Positions 1 through 12,400 of a DNA stretch of 64,000 nt are shown in pieces. The stretch lies in contig BRXU01000001.1 of assembly GCA_030267565.1 (NCBI GenBank), positions 8,566,501 through 8,630,500 of the forward strand, read 5' to 3'. A program made the translations under genes and the position numbers. Source of the stretch: Pleodorina starrii. Taxonomy: Eukaryota > Chlorophyta > Chlorophyceae > Chlamydomonadales > Volvocaceae. The stretch's first letter is position 1; every line of letters begins with the position of its first letter. The notes under the pieces are model-generated. The model worked only from the letters and a program-made list of their open reading frames with translations. It did not search any database and was not told where the DNA came from.

Positions 1-3000
1 CGGTGGCTTGCGCCGCCGCCTCTCGCGTTGCCAGCCTCGTCGCCACCGGCGGCGGCGCCGCCGCCGCTTAGCGCCCCGACGCTGCTGATCGTGTTGGTAC
101 TCATTCCAACGGTGCCGCTCGGCCCCGGCGGCGGCGGCGAAGTCGCCGCCGCAGCCGCGACGGCGGCTTCGCCGCCGCCGGCTGCCCCAGCCGTCCCAGC
201 CCGGTGGCTGTCTGCGAGGTGCAGGTGGCCGGAGGCTCTCGCGCAGTCCGCGGGCCGCAGTCCGTAGCAGTCCACTGTAGAGCCCCACAGCTGGCAGGCG
301 GCCTGGTACTCGCGCAGGATGCGCTCCGCTAGGCGGCCGCCGTCGGGCAGCGAGGCGGCAAGGTGCAGCGGCGTCATGCCCGCGGCGCCGCCGCCGCCGA
401 TGGAGGCATCGCCATCGCCGCCGTCGCCCGCCTGCCGCCCGGCGGCGTCGTTCAGGCTCACGGCCTGGCGGCGAGGGGTGGTCGGACGGCATGGCGTGCC
501 GTGGCGGTATCTTTTGAAGGAGCGGAGCTTCAAGGGGGACGTGCATATCGCTCACGACGCCTCCGTTTCTACCGCTGTGGTCTCATCCCTCCCCTCAATC
601 CTTCCGTCAAGCTGTCAGCTTGCCCCTTCGGACTGTTACCTTTTACCCCCCCTTCCCCCCCACCCAACCCAAGACCCAACACACACACACACACCTGCCA
701 GTCGAATGTGGTGCCATGTTTCTCCCCCAGCGCCACCACCAGCTCCACCACATCCGCCCGACCCGACCGCACGGCCCGGTGCAGCAGCGTCAGGCCGTCG
801 CTGCTGCAGCGGCGCAGCACCTCCGACCAGGGCACGCCAGCGGCCAGCATCTGGCGGACCAGCAGGTCGGCGGTGTGGGACCTGCGCGGCCAGGCCAGGT
901 CAGGTCAGGTCGGGTCAGGTCAGGTCAGGCCGGGTCAGGTCGGGTCGGGTTAGGCCAGGCCGGGTCAGGTCGGGTCAGGTCGGGTTAACGAGCAGCCGGT
1001 GAAAGCGATCGAGGTGGAATGGGAGAGTTGAAGGCAGGGCCGCGGCCAGGTAAGGTAACCGAGGCGGATCGGGGCGCGGCGGGAGGGGGCAGGGTAGGCG
1101 GCTAACCTTCCCTCATGCCCTATCCACCATCCATCCCAAGGCCATCGCCGCCGCCACCGCGCTACCGCCGCGGTTCTCCGGCAGCCACCATGGGTGCCAC
1201 AAGCCCACCCACGCAAAGACCGCTGGTGGGCACTATCAACCGCCACACCCGGCGCCCTGCACCCGGCACGTCGTCTCCGTCCCTCCGCTGCACCATCCAT
1301 CTTCCCTGCTGCCACGCCAGCACCCGGCGTCAAGCGCCCGGCACCGGGGAACCACCCACCAGCCGCGATCCACCGCAAACTCCAGCAGCGACGCGCCGAT
1401 TCCGGCCATGTGCGCCCCGTAGCCCTCCGTGGCGTACAGCGCCGCCAGCCCAGGACCCAGGTCCAAGCCCAGCGAGCCGACCTCCGCCGCCCCCGCCCCA
1501 GACCCCGCCGCCGCTGCGCCCTCCGCCTGCGCCGCGACCCCGCCGGCCGAGGCAGCTGCAGCAGCTGGATCAGCTGCCGCTGCGGCCGAATCTGCTGCTG
1601 CCGGTGCGTGCCTGTCGCTGGCTTCGGCCTCAGCGCCGTCGTCGACAGCGCCGGCGGTGTCGGCGGCGGGAAGCGAGGGAGTGAATTCGGTGTTCAGTCC
1701 CAGGACCTCGAGGTAGTCTAGCCAGAGGCCCAGGTCATTCGCCAGCTCGTCCCAGCCGGCGCCGCCGTCGGCATCGGCATCGGCGTCGACGAAGGCGGCG
1801 TCGGCTGCGGCGGCGAGCGCGAGCGCCGCGGCGTACGAGTTGGCGGCGGCGTCGGGGCATGCCGGCGGCTGCGGCGCCGGCGGCACCAGCAGCGACTCCA
1901 GCTCCGCCGCCAGCTGGGGATCCTCCGTCACGATCAGGGGGCGCCAGTTCGACAGCAACTTGCCCACCTGGCAATCCGGGAAATCGGGCCACCAGAGCAG
2001 TGGGCCATCGGGAGCAATTGAGTGGGGCAGCCGGGAGGGACAGTCCGGCCATTGGGCAACCGGAGCATCGGAAGGGGCGGGGAGGCGGACAGCGGTTAAC
2101 GGCGGCCATCAACGCAGGTCGCGAGGGCTCGTCACGAACAAGCAGACCTTCGGGACGACGACGAGACAACGTGCGACAGCAGCCACTCAGACGCGCAGAA
2201 TCGCCCAACGCATTCCGCCGCGTCGCCATGTCGCATCGGCATTACCCGCAGCCGGGCAGCACCGTGCAGGTTCCTGCGCCTCCAAGCCGGCGCCGCGGCC
2301 AAACCACTCGTCACCCACCCACCCGCCCAGCACGCAGCACCGCCGCACACCCGCGTCCCGCCCCCACCTTGCTCGGTAAGGTTACAGGTATGTTTGGTAA
2401 GTATTGCTGGGTTCTGGGTCCGTTCGCTAACGCCGTCTCCCTCTCCGCTGCGAAATTCTCTTTATACCCCACCTTGCACTCCACGACCACCAGACCGTTC
2501 CTCGGCAGTCCCGAGGGCAGCTCCAGCTCAAAGATGGACGGGACCGCCTGCTCGCCAGGCGACGAGGCGGCGGCGGCAGCGCCGGGCCGCCGTTCGTCCC
2601 CGCCGTCGCCGTCGCGGCAGTCTTCGCCTCCGCGCCAGCCGGAGTCGCTGGGTGAGGCGCGCATGCGCCGCGCCACCACCGGAATATACCTGCTCGCGGG
2701 TGGGGTGAGGGGGAAGGGGCCAGGTGGGGCGAAGAGTGAGGTTGCGATACGTTGCTGGTATTGCTGGTGGTACTGGTTACAGCAACCAGTGTTGCAGCCT
2801 GCGACGGGACGCGCGGAAAGGGCCGATCAAAGTTGGGAGTAGTTTGCGGATTCTGGTAACACAAGCAGCGCCTGGCACCCTGACACCACCCGTACTGCTA
2901 AGCCCACCACTGACAGCGTGCGTGCGCGTCCGTGCCCACCTGCCGCGGCACCTCGCGGAGAAGGCCGGTGGCGTTGCGCCGTCAGCGTTCGTCACAGTAA

Positions 3001-6000
3001 CCCGCACCACGGCGCCGCCGCCACCGCCGCCGCTGACTGGCTGCAGCCCCGCCCCGGGGTTGCCGCCATCCGACGACGGCTGCGGTGACGCCGCTGCCGG
3101 CGCCTCGCGGCGCCGCACCACGATGCAGGGCGGCCTGAGCTGCGCGATGCGCGGCAGCTGCGAGGGCCTTATGCCGCCCACCTTTTCGGGCACCCACTGC
3201 CGGAGCGTGTGGTCCCAGCGGCTGATCCACACCCTGGAAGGGAAAGAAAAGGAAAGGAAAGGAGGGGTAGCGGGTAATGGGTGGTGGGTAGCGAGTAATG
3301 GGTAGCGGGTAATGGGTAGCGGGTAATGGGTAGCGGGTAATGGGTAGCGGGTAGTGGGTAGCGGGTAGTGGGTAATGGGTGAACAAAGAGACGGGGTGAG
3401 GGTGATAGACAGGCAGGCAGGCGGGCAGGGGCCGGTAGCGTGGGATTCAAGTGACCGTGGACCAGAGGCTGAGCGAGGGGGTGCTCATCTCGGCACCCTG
3501 CTACAACACCCACCCACCCAGCGACCCACTCTTCTCTCCTGCCCACCCACGTACCGATCACCCAAGGGACTGGTTGCTGCGACCAGTACCAACGACGCAT
3601 CGCACCGCGCTCCAACTTCAACCCACCTGCCGCACGCCTGCGTGAGCACCTCCGCGCCGGGCGGCGGCTGTAGATGCAGCGCATCGATCCAGGACGACGG
3701 CTCCGCGTCGCGAAGCAGGCCCGACAGCACCGCCGCCTCCAGCGCGCCGTGAGGGTCCGCGCCCGCCGCCTCGCCGCCGCCGCCACCGCCAATGCCACCG
3801 TCGATGCCAATGGCGCAAATCGCCTCGGCGCCGGGCCCCACCAGGCCCAACAGGTCTAGATGGCCGGGCGGCCGCTGGGGCTGCTGCTGCTGCTGCTCTC
3901 CTCGCAGCGGCGTGAGTGGCGCCAGCGGCGCCGCGTCTGCTAGGAAGCTGGCCACTGCGCTGATGGGCGGCTGGTCCAGGCGGTGGTGGTGATCGTGGTG
4001 TTGCTGCACGTGGCGGCGGCGGCTCTGTCCCGCCTGGTAGTCGCTGGCGCTGTCGAATGCGGCTGCGGTGCGGCATAGTCGCGTCCGCCAGGTATTTGGG
4101 CATTGGTGGTGTATGTGGTATGTGTGTGTATGGTGGGGTGTGGATGTAGGGTGGTGGTGGGGGGGGGGCCCGGGGTAGAAAAATAGAGCCGCAGCGATGG
4201 AACGGCGACGACGAATGATGGTGTGGTGGGGGGAAGTGAGGCAGGCGCCTGACAGGCAGGCGCGGCGGATAAGCGGGTCCACCCGCGGCTCCTCGCCCGG
4301 ACAGGCCAGCTTCCCACCACGGTGATGCCGTTTCGCTCACACGACCGTCGGATAACAGCTCACAGCCGTCACAGGCCTACCGCCTGCCCGCCCCCTCTGC
4401 GGAACCCTTCCCTCGTCTACCTTCCTCTCCCCTCCCTCCTCTCCTTTCCCTTTTCCTCCCTTCCCTTCCCATCTCCCCTATCTTCCCTGCCCTTCCCCCC
4501 CCCCGCCTCGGCTCCTCCTGTCTCACCCTGCGGCACGACGTCAAACACCAGCTCGATGCAGCCCGCCCGCACCGACACGCCCACCGCCATGCAGTCCAGC
4601 CCCTCGCTCAGCGCCAGGTTGAGCCGCTCCAGAAAGTTGCCGGGCAGCTGGTCGGGCTCGGCCCAGGGGATCTTCATGTGCACGCGCTGAGGCGGCGCCT
4701 GTAACGGAGGAAGGGAGGGAGGGTGGAGGAGACAGGTGGATTTAGCAGGCTGTCTGGCTAGCTTACAGAGCGAGACAGACGACCTGGATGAAGGGACGAA
4801 TCTGAGGGAGGGCATTCCAGGCGGGTCGAAAATGTAAGGGGAAGGTGAAGAGCGCGCGAGACAGAGGGAGAGCTGGAGAGGGAGGGAGGGAAGGCGGGAG
4901 GGAGAGCGGCGTGCCGCCTAGCCCTCACACCAACAGCATCCGTGTGAGGGCTGAGCCCCGGCCAAGTTGGGTTCTGCTTGGGGCCGCTCCCCCAAGCAGA
5001 ACCCAACTTGCTCCCAGGACCCTCCCTCACGCGTTCCAGCCACGTGCCGGCTTATTCTCAACCCTTCCCCTCCCCCCCCCGCAATCCGGGCACCGCGCCA
5101 GCGGCCATCACACACTCCTGCCCGGCATTAGCCTCCCCACGTCGCCGCCTTATATTTCATTCGTTATAATGAATGATATATAAGCGACCAAAGACGTCGC
5201 CACCCCTGTCCGTATGCGCGCGTGCGTGCCCCTCACCCGGGACTGGTAGCGTCTGACGCGGCGACCGCGACCCGCGGCGTGGCCCAGGGCGTCCAAAGAC
5301 GCCCCCATTCCCACACCCACGGCCGCCGCCGGCGCCTCAAACTCCTGATCCTCCACGATGGTCCACTTGCTGAGCCCCGTGGGCTGCTTCAGGCTGAAGG
5401 CCCCGGGCGGCGGCAGCGAGCCAGACGGCGGCGACGCGGCGGCCGCCGAGGGGCGGCTGCCGCCGGCGGAGGAGCCCGGCGAGGCATATGGAACTTGGGC
5501 CGGCGCGACAGGCGCGGCGGGAGGGCACGGCGCCGCGGCGGCTGCCGCTGGGCTCTCCCCCGCCGCCAGCAGAGGCGCCGTCCCCATCAGTCTCCGGCAG
5601 GCACTGGAGGGCTGTCCGGCCGGCCGATTCCGACTCTCGTATGCCATGAGCGGAGCAGCGGCCCGGGCCGCCGCCGCCGCCGCTGCCGTGCTGTGGGCAC
5701 CCTGCGTGGGCTGCCGCCACGGCTTCTGCGCCGATGGCGGTGATGCCGCCGCAGCGTCCGACCGCCCGGCGGCGGCCTGCGCTGCGCCTACAGCGACCGC
5801 GTGGCTGCCGCTGCCGGCGGCACTGCCCGGCTCCGAAGGCGCCGCCGACGAGCCCAGCGAGCCCGCCGACGATGATGGCGCCGTCCTCGTGAAGCTGACA
5901 GAACCGGTGTTGCTGGTGCAGCTGCCCGACGACCTGTTGCCGGTCAACAGCCTGCGGACGGCCGCCTTCAGCTGCGCATCTTGCTGCGCATCTTTGGCCA

Positions 6001-7252
6001 GGCCGCTGCCGGCGCTGACGCCACTGCTGATGTTGGCGCTGCTAGTCGTGCTGCACTGCGCCGGCGGGAGGAGGCCGGGCAGCGGCGCGCAGGCTGTACC
6101 GGCGCTAGCGCCCTCCAGCGCCGTCGCCGCCGCGGCGGCGCCGCTGCGCTGCGCTGCACGGAGGGCCCGGGCCGAGGCGGGGTGTTGCTGCAGCGCCACG
6201 ACGGCGGCCAGGGCAGCGCAGGCGTACGTCTGCACCAGCACCCAGCCCGGGCTGAACAGCGGCGGGCTGCCGGCGGCTGCCAGGCGCGGGGGCACGGTGG
6301 TGCAGATGACGGTGGAGAGGGCGCAGTGCGCTGCGAGCACCGCCATGCCCGGCCAGAATGGATACTGCTCGGGCGGGTAAAGGTGGGTTGGTAAGGATGG
6401 CAAAGGCGGGTTGGATTTGGCAAGCAAGACGAAGGCGGGTTGGGTTGGTAGGGCAGGACGAAGGCGGGTTGGGTTGGTAGGGAAGGCGATGAGGGGGGAG
6501 ACGGTGCGGGACCGCCACATTTGGGTCAAAGCCCCGCCCCCCCTCCAATCACTCACATTGTACACCACCTGTTGCCACACGACGATCGCGCCCTCCAACG
6601 GCAGGTACGTCCCAAAGTAGCTGCTGGGTGCTGCCGCATCCGGGAATGCCGCCAGGAAAGACACCAGGCTGGCGGCCTTGGGCAGCAGGCCCACAGCGAC
6701 CATGCAGGCGCGCCGCCCGAACGCCAGGTAGGCGGCCCGCGGCAGCAGCAGCAGCGCCACGACCTGGCCCAGTATTGCGGCCGTCACCAGCGGCACCCAC
6801 ATTTCGCCCAGCGGCAGCGCCAGCGACGCGCGGAATGTGGCGTCGGCGCGGGCGGCGAGAAAGGCGATGCGCGCGGGTGTGGGGGCGGAGCAGGGGTAGG
6901 CGGCGAGCGGTCCCGGCGCGGGGACGCCGGTGCCGGCGGCGGGGAGATGGGCGCAGAGGTTTGCGTCGAGGAGCCGCCGGTAGTGGTTTATGAAGAGGAG
7001 CAGCTGGCAAAGAATCATGGCTAGGTCGGAGAGAAGCAGGCGCAGGGGCGTCCGAAGGGCCGCTGCGGCTGTGGCGGGGGGCTGCAAGGTGACTGTTGCC
7101 GCCGCGGCGGGGGTAGAACTGGGTTGGGGCTGGAGCTTGTGGCAGCACGCCGCCTCGGCGGCGGCTTGCTGCGCCTCGGGCGGCGCCGGGGCGCCGGCGA
7201 CCCACATGACGCCGTCGGCAGAGGGGTGCCCTCCGCAGGTGCCCATCGCCAT
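1..7252 (-). CDS. Membrane-anchored SPL/CRR1-type C-terminal domain and ankyrin protein (3' end off window)
   Basis: Eight or more exons, all in phase: 7252-6557, 6364-5237, 4698-4527, 4062-3627, 3233-2940, 2689-2473, 1967-1360, 881-695 and 464 to beyond position 1. About 1,400 residues are visible. The N-terminus has about five hydrophobic segments (roughly residues 69-90, 152-175, 181-203, 236-258 and 268-290), followed by an Ala/Ser/Pro-rich linker. Exon 3 (HMKIPWAEPDQLP, then VRAGCIELVFDVV), exons 4-5 (PPCIVV, SARCRGRYIP), exon 6 (WRPLIVTEDPQ, LLEFAVDRGW) and the last exons (GLTLLHRAVRSGRADVVELV, GMTPLHLAAS) follow the order of the conserved C-terminal half of SPL1/SPL12/CRR1 proteins: a beta-rich region, then ankyrin repeats. 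No SBP zinc finger is present in any exon. The start is the first ATG before the membrane region. The function is unknown; the SPL/CRR1 relationship is from remembered family patterns, not a search. Confidence 0.72.
895..985. repeat. GGTCA/GGTCG pentamer minisatellite
   Basis: Tandem pentamers of GGTCA and GGTCG with a few variants lie inside the intron between the exons at 1967-1360 and 881-695 of the membrane/ankyrin gene. They are simple repeat DNA without coding potential. Confidence 0.85.
2390..2472 (-). repeat. Intron-borne repeated element, copy 1
   Basis: Read on the minus strand, this segment starts at the donor site of the intron after exon 2689-2473. It contains GTATAAAGAG, then GCAGCGGAGAGGGAGACGG, CGTTAGCGAACGGACCC and CCCAGCAATAC. 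The same word order recurs at 59599-59671 (+) and 56250-56313 (-), and more weakly at 50681-50758 and 40522-40553. Confidence 0.7.
3266..3378. repeat. GGGTAATGGGTAGC minisatellite in intron
   Basis: About ten imperfect copies of a 7-mer/14-mer unit (GGGTAAT, GGGTAGC, GGGTAGT) occur in the intron between exons 4062-3627 and 3233-2940. Confidence 0.85.
4922..5010. repeat. Two adjacent hairpins in intron
   Basis: Positions 4963-4983 and 4990-5010 are perfect 21-bp inverted arms separated by six bases. Just before them, 4922-4930 and 4942-4950 form a 9-bp perfect stem (CCCTCACAC/GTGTGAGGG). Both lie in the intron between exons 6364-5237 and 4698-4527. Confidence 0.8.
5141..5188. repeat. AT-rich imperfect palindrome in intron
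   Basis: The arms GTCGC..CTTATATTTCATTC and GAATGATATATAAG..GCGAC face each other around a short GTTATAA loop, in the same intron as the 4922-5010 hairpins. The AT-rich composition contrasts strongly with the surrounding sequence. Confidence 0.7.
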
Positions 7253-9076
7253 TGCTGCCCGGAGTGGGGTTTTGAGGGTGGAGATTGTTAGTGGTGTGTG
7301 TGTGATGAGGGGAGAGGGGGAATGTCGTTTGCGAAGGGGTGGGGCGAAGTTGCGGGCGGGCGGGATAGGGCTTGGGCGGAAGGTGAGGAGGGTGGGAATG
7401 TGCGCACATTCCGACGGCAAGGCGTGGGGAAGAGAGCGGGGAAGGGGGGGTGGTGCTGAGGGAAGGTCTGACGTCTGGGTTCCTGCGCCGCGTCGTGCCT
7501 TGGACGATGCCCGCCCGCCAAGCGGCTGGCTGCATGGTGAACCGCGTGGAGAAGCAATCCCGCGGAACTCATGGTCCAAAAGGTGTGGTCGCCGTTTCCG
7601 CGTCTGAGACAAGAGCTAGAGATGTCTGAACGCCGCGGGTCGAGGAGGCCATGGGTCGGGGGATGACACAACCCTGTCAGAGCGCCTTGGCAGGGCTCAG
7701 CTGTTCGGCGGTGTTCCAGCCCGCACCCTGCCCCAACCCCTTCATTTGCATTTCGATCATATCGAACCAATACATTGCATGTGCAGCAACATGGTCCAGG
7801 CAGGTGCTTGCATTACGAGGCGCACGGACGAGCTGTCACCTTGAAGCGCACGGTTGAGCTGTGGCGACTGAAGGAGGGTTGCCTTGCCACGGCCCCAGAG
7901 CAACGTCCAACTCCAAGGCCCACGGTCTGGCGAGAGTTCAAACACAGCAGGTCCCATTTAGGAGTGAGGACGTTGATACGGCGGACCTTGAGACTGCATC
8001 GCCCCCTAAGAGGCCACAGGCAACAAGCAAACGGGAGGAATGCGAGTGGCTATATAAGTTTACGGGGAGTCTGACTGAAGGCATCCCGAAACTGGCGACA
8101 CGGCGTGAATTTAGCCTGCGCCAGACCCACCTTTCAATCCACGAAGAATGCAATTCAGCAAGAAAGGGAAGCTGACGCTGTCCACTAGGCCCTCCTTTAT
8201 CACCTCGTCCGTATCGGTGTGAACTGTTGGAAAAAAAACACCGCAACCTGATATGAGAAAAGCTAATACAGAGCTAGCTCTTTTACGTTGCAAATAATTG
8301 TCCAGGCGTCGTCCTTACACCTGTTGGAAACCGCTGCGCTTCATACCGTTGCGGACGGTACCGGAGTGCGAAGTTCGTACTACCGTTAGCTGTATGAAAT
8401 TTCCGGTGATGTAACGGGGCACTCGCACAACATGTTTGCACCCGTCTATGTCTATGTGAATACAAACGTTGCCAAGATTTTAGTTCGCACCGTTGCATAG
8501 CGTTTCGTTGCATCTGAAAGGACAAGGTGCCGTGCTGCGTGCCGTGCACGTTATCAGGTGGAGCGCAGGGGAAAGAGTCCAATCCTTTTCCAGCGCCGCG
8601 TAATGTAGGTGCGTATGCTGGAAGCTTAATGCTGAAAAAGATCGGCCAGGTGGTTGGGTATTTGACGTTAGCGGATTGCAGGGTAGTAGACCGAGGAAAT
8701 GAACCTCGCTGCGCCGACGCCCGCGCAACCCCCACGCTCCCAGCCCTGTGCTGTTTCAACCGTCCCAGTAGTACATTGAGCCCATGCGTAAGCTTTCGTA
8801 TACCGGCAGAACATCTTTTAACTGCCGTGCAGCTGCTGACGGACTTCTTACATAAAGCCCCTTCTTACATAAAGCGGTGCATCGTACAGTGAAACCCAAG
8901 AGGATCCCAATGCCGTTCATGGAAGGTCAAGCGGCGCAGGAGCAAGGGCGTGCACGTGTGGCCGCTTGAGGCGAAGAACGTGTTGCGGTTTCAAGGGAAC
9001 TTGCAGCTGCACAGGACACGTGGGTGCGTTTGTTGCGGTCGAAACTCGAGAGGTCAGGCAGGAACGACACACTTGA
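7253..9076. other. Intergenic: upstream of membrane/ankyrin gene, downstream of BiP
   Basis: No conserved coding sequence was found. The side near 7253 must hold the promoter and 5' UTR of the leftward membrane/ankyrin gene. A TATATAA word sits at about 8049-8055 without a recognisable gene downstream on either strand. The remainder shows nothing that I can support. Confidence 0.6.
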
Positions 9077-9081
9077 TTACA
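9077..9081 (-). terminator. BiP polyadenylation signal TGTAA
   Basis: TGTAA on the minus strand, about 330 bases after the BiP stop codon. TGTAA is the usual poly(A) signal of Chlamydomonas nuclear genes, so cleavage is expected roughly 10-20 bases further, near 9060-9065. Confidence 0.65.
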
Positions 9082-9407
9082 AGAGCGAACATTGCGCCCC
9101 TAGGACCTGCATGACGAACACTCGCGCGCAGCTGATCCCTTAGCCTCGTTCGTTTTCTTCTGAACCTAATCGTCAAACCCTCGAAGACACCCCACACAGC
9201 ACATTTCCCCATGCTCGCTCCGCCTGTGTGGCTGCAGTGATACCTGCCCTTCCGCGTCACGGTGGAATTTCGCACCGCACCGCACCCGAGATCCAGTCCG
9301 AAGCCTACACCCACTACGCCCATGACGCAGGTCACCAACACCCTTGAGAACCCAATCCCAAATCTATCGAGGGGGCCCAACTAAATGACAACGGCGAACG
9401 TGTCCGA

Positions 9408-12400
9408 TCAGAGCTCATCGTGGTCGCCCAAGTCCTCCGAGTCGTCACTGCCGCCGGCCCCGCCGCTCTGCTGGTACACCCGCGAAATGATGGGGTTGCA
9501 CACATCCTCCACCTCCTTGAGCTTCTCCTTGTAGTCCTCCGGATCTGCGGACCGACAGGACGTGTAGGAAGGTCACAGACCGTTTACCGGTTGAACGAGA
9601 ACATGGCCAACCTGGCGAACTACTCGCGACAGAGTGCTTATCACCACTAGATTGAGTGTACATGCTACGAGCCCGACAATCCTCAAAACACCCCTCCCGG
9701 CGCTACACGCCGTGCTGTGGCCCCGCTCCGCCGCACTCTTACCGGCATCCGAGTTCTCGTCCAGCCATTCCAGCGCCTCCTTGACGGCCGCCGTGATCTT
9801 CTCCTTGTCGTCCTCGTCAAGCTTGTCCTTGAGCTTGTCCTCCACGGTGCTCTTCATGTTGTAGCAGTACGTCTCCAGCTGGTTGCGGGCGTCAATCTTA
9901 GCCTTGACGGCCTTGTCCTGCTCCGCAAACTCCTCGGCCTCCTTGACCATGCGCTCAATGTCGTCCTGGCTCAGGCGACCCTTCTCCGCCGTGATCGTAA
10001 TCTTCTCCTTCTTGCCGGTGCCCTTGTCCTCAGCCGCGACATTCAGGATTCCGTTGGCATCCACCTCGAAGGTGACCTCGATCTGGGGTGTGCCGCGCGG
10101 CGCCGGCGGGATACCGTTCAGGTCGAACTGGCCCAGCTTGTGGTTGTCCTTGGTCATGGCGCGCTCACCCTCGAAAACCTGCAGCGGAAGGGGCAGAGTG
10201 GAGGAGGGGCCAGAGCGGTGGGGATATTGAGAGGAGAGGATCGGTCAAGGTGCAGAGGAATGGCCCAGACCACATAAGGTAGTAGAATGCTCCTAGAGGT
10301 TACGAACCATATATGACGCGCTTGCTCGGGATTAACTTGTACAGTTCAAGCGCATCACCACAGCTGCAGCAGCAGTGGATTCCAAGAAACTCCTGCCGCA
10401 CTCCGGCCGAATGATCGTAACGACACCCGACACCTTCACCCACCTGGATCGAGACGGTCGTCTGCTGGTCCTGGTAGGTGGTGAAGGTCTGCGACTTCTT
10501 GGTGGGGATGACAGTGTTGCGGGGGATGAGCTTGGTCATCACGCCGCCAACGGTCTCAATGCCCAGCGACAGCGGCGCAACATCCAGCAACAGAATGTCC
10601 TTGACCTCATCGCCGCCTGCGAGTTTCGGGGGAATGGGGGAGAGTGCATACAGGAGGTCATGTCTGATGTGTTTGGAGCACGCCGAAATTGCTCCCGAAA
10701 CCCCGAATGTGTACATGTCCTTGGAATGCATTTAGAAACGTCTGGTACGAAGGTCAAGGACCTTGCATCAAAAAATGCTCAGGACACAGCCAAACTCAAG
10801 ACAAGGCGCCACTCACCCTCGCCGCCCAGGATGCCGCCCTGCACGGCAGCGCCGTACGCCACGGCCTCGTCGGGGTTGACTCCCTTGTTGGGCTCCTTGC
10901 CCTCGAAGAACTCCCTGAGCAGCTCCTGCACCTTGGGAATGCGAGTGGAGCCGCCCACCAGCACAATCTCGTCAATCTCCGACTTCTTCAGGTTGGCGTC
11001 GTCCATAGCCTGTTAAGGGATTCCCACGTAAAAGGGACCGCAGGTGTGTTAGTCCGCGGCTTGAATGAAGTTGCTGACGTTGCTTTACGAGCTACAACAC
11101 AGCGGCACCCGGCCACTAAACACAGTAAGCCCGGGAAATACAATACCCAACATCGTTACTGCCCGGCAACGACCACATGCACCTTTCACTATCCCCTGCC
11201 AACCAACGAGTCGTACCTTCTTGACGGGTCCCATGGTCTTCTTAAAGAGGTCCATGTTGAGCTCCTCAAAGCGAGCGCGGGTCAGCGGCTCAGACAGGTC
11301 AACACCCTCGTACAGCGCCTCAATCTCCATGCGGACCTGCGATGGAAGGCAACGAAGCGGGCAGAGAATGAGGACGATGGGTAACTGCTCAACATTGTGG
11401 TCACCATGATTCCATGTTTCCACATGCACATAGTACAGACGATGTGCCGTCGAGCGCCCTCGATACGGGAGCAAACGATCATCCCGCGCATCCAGCATCC
11501 GGTATTATCAACTTTGTCAATCAATTGGTGGGGATACGGTACTGGGCACTGTGCAAACCGAATATTCGGCACATGCATATCCCATTGCATGATGCAGGGC
11601 AACTGGAGTCATGGGGAGGAACCCATCGTATTCCCTTCGTCCGCCATGCCAGCCCTTCGCCCCAAGCCGTACCATGCACCACACAGCCCTTCGACGCCCC
11701 AAGCCTTCCCTACTGCTAGGCCCAGCCCCCGCCGCTGTAGCCAAAAACCCCGCCACGCCTACAAGTGTTTTTTGGGGTTAGCGGCATACCTGGTGCTGGC
11801 TGGACAGGGCACGCTTGGCGCGCTCGGCCTCGCGGCGCAGCTTCTGCAGGGCACGAGCGTCGCCGCTGATGTCCTTCTTGAACTTCTTCTTGATGAGCTT
11901 GATGAAGTACTCCATGACGCGCTGGTCGAAGTCCTCACCACCCAGGTGGGTGTCGCCGTTGGTGGAGATGACCTCGAACACGCCGTTGTCGATGGTGAGG
12001 ATGGACACGTCGAAGGTGCCGCCGCCCAGGTCGAACACCAGGATGTTCTTCTCACCGCCCTTCTTGTCAAGGCCGTAGGCGATGGCAGCGGCCGTCGGCT
12101 CGTTGATGATGCGGACGACGTTGAGACCGGAGATGGTACCGGCATCCTTGGTGGCCTGACGCTGGGCGTCGTTGAAGTAGGCGGGCACCGTAACGACAGC
12201 GTGCTTGACGGTCTTGCCCAGGTACGCCTCTGCGGTCTCCTTCATCTTCTGGAGAATCATGGCCGAAATCTCCTCGGGGCTGAACACACGGTCCTCGCCG
12301 TTAACATCGACGGACACGTAAGGCTTGCCGCTCTTGTCCACAATGTCATACGAGACCAGCTTCTTATCGCGCTGCACCTCCTTGTCCTCATACCTGAGCG

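Noticed and set aside
895..3378. CRISPR-like repeat arrays at 895-985 and 3266-3378
   Set aside because: Units are 5-14 bp, contiguous and without unique spacers, and lie in introns of a nuclear gene: they are minisatellites.
8049..8055. TATATAA box as promoter of a plus-strand gene
   Set aside because: No conserved coding sequence or RNA-gene structure follows before the BiP 3' end, so no gene is called.
9717..10277. Plus-strand ORF of 186 codons opposite BiP exon 7
   Set aside because: Same antisense effect of the HSP70 substrate-binding domain; no splice or start context of its own.
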